Assembly (NCBI GenBank): GCA_946699065.1
Contig: CAMPDV010000379.1
Coordinates: 237,706 to 301,705, forward strand
Direction of reading: 5' to 3'
DNA: 64,000 nt
Source: Loxodes magnus
Lineage: Eukaryota > Ciliophora > Karyorelictea > Loxodida > Loxodidae
Every line of letters begins with the position of its first letter. Within the stretch, counting starts at the first letter, position 1. Of the stretch, positions 59,655-64,000 are shown one piece after another. Position numbers and translations under genes: made by a program. A model generated the notes under the pieces. It was not told where the DNA came from and ran no database searches. It saw only the letters and a program-made list of their open reading frames with translations.

Positions 59655-60388
59655 AGAAGATAGTAAATGCTTAATGAAAAGTATTATATCTTAGCTTCTT
59701 GAAAAAAATAAATTACTTATTTAGTAATGCATATGTAAATTTAAGAGCTTTTATAGATATAGTTAGACTTTCAATTTACAACTAAAGAGATTAATTTTAG
59801 AGTTAATCATTAATAGTAAAGATAAGATACAAGCATTAATGTAATGTAGCAATATTCTAAAACTATAAATCTAGGTATGTACGCTAACTTTATATAATTT
59901 AGCTGAACTAGAATGAGGTTATAAAGGCAAAATTATAATATAAGGGAATAGAAGTTGGTAAGCAAGATAAATCAGATATTGGAAAGTATTTAGCTGTGAG
60001 GAAAATAAGGAGATTGATTTTCTAAGGCTTCAAATAATATTTTCTTATTTTAATGAGTTTAAATTAGCAAATAGAACTCAAAACATAGGTATTAAAAAAA
60101 AGGCTTTGATATTTGTGTTCATACATACAAATTTCCAGATAGATAGGGTAACCAATATATCTCAGAATTTTGCTGAAAATTATTATATAATTAAAATACC
60201 AAAAAAGCATAAAACTGGAGAAAGGTATAAAAGCTACTCTCTATATATGTTGTAGATATATAACTAAAAGTCTAATCTTAATTAAAAAATATTAAAGGAT
60301 AAAGAATTGAAGAATAAAGGTATAAGAGAACAAAAAGGAAAAGATGCTAATATAAAATAAGTTTTTTTAATTTAATTAACTCTTAAAA
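59655..60388. other. AT-rich spacer
   Basis: Upstream of EBP1. Nothing recognised. Confidence 0.5.
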
Positions 60389-61571
60389 ATGGTTGAGGCT
60401 TAAGAAAAACAAGATGAAACATGTTAAAATCCAGCTGTAATTACAAAATACCGAGCAGCAGCAGACATATCCAATGCTGTCTTAGCTTTTGTAGTTGAGA
60501 AATGTGTACCTGGGGCAAAGATATCAGACATTTGTACTTAGGGTGATTAAGAAATAGAAAATTAACTTTCTAAGATTTATAATAAAAAAGGAAAAAAGAA
60601 AGTTGAAAAAGGAATAGCATTCCCAACTACAGTTTCAGTTAACGAAGTTGCAGCTCATTATTCACCTTTAGGAGATGAATCTGCTTCATTATAAGAAGGA
60701 GATTTAGCTAAAATGTAAAATTTCTTTTATTTATAGAAACTTGGGATGCCATATAGATGGTTATGCAGCTACAATCGGAACAACGGTTGTTGTTACTGCA
60801 TCAAAAGAAAAAATTACTGGGAAAAAGGCTGATGTTACATTAGCTGCTTGGAACGCATTCTAGGCTGCAGCTAGATTAATAAAAGCTGGAAACTTGAATT
60901 ATCACGTAACAGACATGATTTAAACTGTTTCTGAGGCTTATTAAGTTTAACCATTGGAAGGATGCTTGTCGCATCTTTAAAAAAGACATGTTTTAGATGG
61001 AAATAAAGCAATAATAAATAAGGAAACTATCGAATAGAAAGTAGAAGAAGTAGAATTCGAAAATTACGACATTTGGGGTCTAGATGTTTTCGTTAGCACT
61101 GGTGAAGGAAAGCCAAGAGAATCGGAGTAAAGAACAACTGTTTTCAAAAGATCTCTTGATGTGCAATATTCTTTAAAACTCAAAACTTCAAGAAATTTCT
61201 TCGTTGATGTTTAAAATCGTTTTCCAACAATGATGTTCACTTTAAGAGCGTTTTAAGACATCAAATAAGCAAGACTGGGTGTTTCAGAATGTCTTAAACA
61301 TGATCTTTTACAAGGATTTCCTGTCATAATAGAACGATAAGGCGAATATGTCGCTTAGTTCAAAGGTCTAGTTTTAATCCTACCATCAGGTCCTCAGTTA
61401 CTAACAAAGCCTTTATTTGATCCTGAAAAATATTAATCTGAGAAATCGATAAACAATTAAAAATTCCTAGAAACGATGACTCAAGAATTGAATATAAAGC
61501 TTTAAAAGAAAAAGGAAGAAGAACCTAAAAATGTGACAGAAGAAGTTAAGAAAGAGGTAGAAAATAAGTGA
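60389..61571 (+). CDS. PA2G4: EBP1/PA2G4 (M24 peptidase-fold, non-peptidase)
   Basis: 386 residues after removing a 22-nt intron, matching PA2G4 (394 in human). Begins with VITKYRAAADISNAVLAFVV and ends with a Lys/Glu tail. Signature segments: GIAFPTTVSVNEVAAHYSPL, LGCHIDGYAATIGTTVVV (after splicing), NYHVTDMIQTVSEAYQ, PLEGCLSHLQKRHVLDG, the VDVQNRFPTMMFTLRAF block and LGVSECLKHDLLQGFPV. The fold is that of methionine aminopeptidase but the metal ligands are replaced, as in the family. EBP1 associates with the 60S ribosomal exit tunnel and rRNA processing factors. Stop TGA 61569. The 3' end faces the ankyrin/SAM gene tail to tail. Confidence 0.95.
60715..60736 (+). other. 22-nt intron in EBP1
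   Basis: GTAAAA donor and ATTTATAG acceptor in phase 2. Splicing yields DLAKINLGCHIDGYAA, exactly the conserved family order; unspliced sequence breaks it. This is the best-supported intron in the window. Confidence 0.9.
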
Positions 61572-61615
61572 GACTTAATAAGTAAAGATTTAATTAAAAT
61601 CGTTAAATTTAACTA

Positions 61616-63649
61616 TTACATAATAAAACAACTACTACAAGCTTCGTGGTTTTCATTTCCTTCCATGAGAACTCTGTCTTCTTCAGCTTGTCTCTTTTTC
61701 AAAGCCTCTAATTTAGCATTAAAACAAAAATACCTTCTTAAAATAGCATTACTATCTTTTATCTGTGACCAATTTTCTATATTCCAACTTCGCTCTTAAG
61801 TGTTTAGTCTGATAAAGGATTTCTAGAATTCATCTGAACGAGTATGAATTCAAATTCGTCATATCCAGCTTTTTAAAATTATGGAAAATATTATCCAAGA
61901 CCCTTTTAGTCTAGCCATTCAGAAAGGCTTGGTATAGGTTCATAGTTCACTAAGTTAAAATCTTACCAACATTTTTTATGTTATTGTTACTAATACAGCA
62001 GGCAAACCCACTTTATGGTTATACTGCTTATGATTTTACAGACCTTCTAGTACTTCGAGCACTTTATACTGGAAATAGTCCTTGCTTTTGCTCTAGACTT
62101 GTAATAATTCTGGCTCTATAACCAGGTCTATCTATTCCAAGATCCTTTAGGATTTTATCGTTAAGTAAATCTTTTTTCGACATTTCTATTAACTGACCTA
62201 TTTCATCATATCCAGCTTCAAGGAAATTTTCTGTATACATTTCCAATTTAAGAGACTTCAAAAACTGGAAAATTTGAAATTAATCAAAAATCTTTTTTTC
62301 GATTTCATCGCAATCAATCTACTAGAAAATACTTTACTAATCAATGACCTTCCCAAACTCCATTTACTATTTCTTTTCTTCATAGTATATTTGTGAGTCA
62401 AAAGGATTTTTAATAGTGTTTAAATCTTCAGCTTCTGGTTCTTCTTTCTATAAAGGACTTGTTTAATATTTCAAATTCTTAAGCATCTTTTCAGTGGTTC
62501 TTTTATCTTAAGTGCTTACCTATTCATTTAAACTAGGAACTTCGCTAATATCTTAAAATATTTTGTCACTTTTATTTTCCGTTGATTCTTCTTCTGACTG
62601 ATGAGATTATTAGATATAGCTTTTTTAATTTTTCTATTCACTGTTTTCTAGACTGTTTGTCTTCATTGACTATGATTAAGATTTCTATTGAATTACACTT
62701 GATTATTGATCTGATAATTAATCAAAGTTTTGATCGAAAGTTTAATTTTTGTTTAATGTATCTTCGTTTGTTAGAGAATGCCCAGATAAATAGTCTTCCA
62801 TTTTATTTTCGAATTCTTCGTTACTTATTTAAATGATTTTCGATGAATTACTTTCCTCAACATCTTCTTGGCTTTAGTCTGCTTGTGATATTTATATTAT
62901 TTGCCCTTATAAAATTGGTTAGCAGTGCTTTGAATCTTAATTTTCCTATTAGCTTTATTCTGTTTGTTTATTCGCGAACTCATGCTATCCCTAGAGTCTG
63001 GCTTTTAAAACGTAGTTTGATAAGATTGGACGATCTTCTTATTATTCTTCCACCTCTTTCAGTAAAAATACCATATCTTTAGTTTATGCTAAAATAAGGG
63101 CTCTTTTTCCCTATCTGTCCTTAAGTCTTGGATTAGCTCCATGCTTAAGCATTAATTAACAGATTCTAAATGGCCACAATCAACTGCATAATGAAGAGGT
63201 GTACGACCGAATACAAAGTTATTAATATTAGGATTTGCACCAGCTTCAAGTAGCATCTTTATCATTTCAATATCACCTCTAAATGCAGCATGATGTAAAG
63301 GAGTATCTCCATCATTCTACTAAGCATTTGGATCAGCCTTGTACTATAACAAAAGTTAAACTAATTTATACTAAGAGTTATCCGCAGCTTAATGCAAAGG
63401 AGTTTCTCCTAGGTTATTCTTCATATTAGGATCAGCTTTATGTTCAAGCAAGAATTTAGTAGCTTCAACATGTCCACAGATTACAGTTCTATATATAGGA
63501 GCTCATCCTAACTTCGAATCACGTTCATTAATTTTTTCAGGGCAGGTTTCATATACTTTTTTAATAACTCTTAAATCACCTAAGCGACAAGCCTTATGAA
63601 GATCAGTAGTTTCTTCTTATACAGAATTAAGATAATTAAATTTCGACAT
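61616..63649 (-). CDS. Ankyrin-repeat/double-SAM protein with CaaX-like end
   Basis: Start ATG 63647-63649. About five ankyrin repeats come first (for example [71 protein letters not shown], then [19 protein letters not shown]). A long Ser/Gln linker follows, then SAM domain 1 ([20 protein letters not shown]) and SAM domain 2 (SEWLDQKGLGQYFPQFQKAG). ANK plus SAM is the layout of ANKS-type scaffolds. One base seems missing near 63154 between the fourth and fifth repeats. Two introns (17 and 26 nt) lead to an end EACSSCFIM followed by TAA TAG; no TGA occurs in this frame until it enters EBP1. I set the end at that TAA; a 28-nt version of the last intron would instead end at a TGA near 61665. 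Confidence 0.8.
61708..61733 (-). other. 26-nt intron (last intron of the ankyrin/SAM gene)
   Basis: GTATTT donor, AAATTAG acceptor, phase 1. Gives [20 protein letters not shown]. Using the AG two bases further on gives a different, less protein-like ending. Confidence 0.5.
61950..61966 (-). other. 17-nt intron in the ankyrin/SAM gene
   Basis: GTAAGATTTTAACTTAG, phase 1; joins NNNIKNV to [15 protein letters not shown] and so links the two SAM domains in frame. Confidence 0.7.
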
Positions 63650-64000
63650 CTATATGTATATATAATTTCATAGTCACCTTATTAGTAAATTTCACCCCTT
63701 TAATTTACTATTTCTAAATATTAAAATCATGTCACTTCCTTGTTCTGCTTCATTCAATTTCTATCTTTTCAGACTAAAAAAGACAGATAGATTCACCTTT
63801 CTTAACCTACTATAAAATTGTGATTAATGTGCTAGAATAAGCATAAGCTTCTTAACAGAATAGGCCAAACAAGCTTCTTCTTATTAAGGAAAACTATAAA
63901 AAGTAGCAGAGTATATCTAATATATATTAATAAGGTTTTAATATAAAAAAGGTTGATATGGTAGTATGAGTATAAGATAGGTATATTATAACATAGAAGT
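63650..64000. other. Upstream region of the ankyrin/SAM gene
   Basis: AT-rich, to the window edge. Nothing recognised. Confidence 0.5.

Noticed and set aside
1..64000. Condylostoma-type code (all three stops ambiguous)
   Set aside because: Almost every gene end I could fix uses TGA and conserved Gln positions use TAA/TAG freely; only the ankyrin/SAM end hints at UAA as stop, which is not enough.
1..64000. tRNA or rRNA genes, CRISPR arrays, bacterial operons
   Set aside because: I found no tRNA-like T-arm consensus or cloverleaf, no rRNA core sequence and no regularly spaced repeats; introns and gene content are eukaryotic.

Overview
This window comes from a ciliate nuclear genome that uses a reassigned genetic code. 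Read with the standard code it holds only short, broken frames. Read with UAA and UAG as glutamine and UGA as tryptophan when internal but stop when terminal, it resolves into about two dozen protein genes, many of them recognisable: UBA1, 14-3-3, MOB1, STOML2, EBP1/PA2G4, VPS50/syndetin, palmitoyl-protein thioesterase and a TmcB-like giant membrane protein. Nearly every gene end I could fix uses UGA. That matches the karyorelictean (Loxodes/Parduczia type) code, NCBI table 27, better than the heterotrich Condylostoma code. DNA is very AT-rich. Introns are tiny (16 to 29 nt, GT...AG), and spacers of 0.5 to 4 kb separate genes, so the genome is not compact.

Layout. 1-6.1 kb: end of a RING-type gene, a decayed flavin monooxygenase and a long empty stretch. 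6.1-13 kb: a TmcB-like PAS membrane protein and a smaller multi-pass membrane protein. 14.6-28 kb, all minus strand: two large coiled-coil proteins, a hypothetical protein, VPS50 and 14-3-3. 29-32.4 kb: MOB1, stomatin-like protein 2, and a ubiquitin-fold protein with a CaaX-like end. 32.4-40 kb: a mostly empty stretch with two hypothetical genes, one carrying a Gln/Glu-rich tail. 40-42.6 kb: a tandem pair of type II membrane glycosyltransferase-like genes. 43.8-50.7 kb: a divergent ubiquitin-like protein, weak frames including a possible kinesin remnant, a PPT1-like gene and UBA1. 51-53.4 kb: a tandem pair of small multi-pass membrane proteins. 53.9-59.7 kb: a HAD phosphatase and four hypothetical proteins. 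60.4-63.7 kb: EBP1 and, tail to tail with it, an ankyrin-repeat/double-SAM protein.

Genes are not in operons. A ubiquitin theme recurs (RING, ubiquitin-fold with CaaX, ubiquitin-like, UBA1), but proximity is probably chance. Several clear genes carry one single-base frame break, usually in a short A or T run. These could be assembly errors or real decay, and the sequence alone cannot tell which.

The strongest novelty is internal proof of UGA = Trp: tandem paralogs have TGG in one copy and TGA in the other at the same aligned residue. Also notable is the ankyrin/SAM gene, whose reading frame reaches a perfect CaaX box followed by UAA-UAG and has no UGA before it runs into EBP1.
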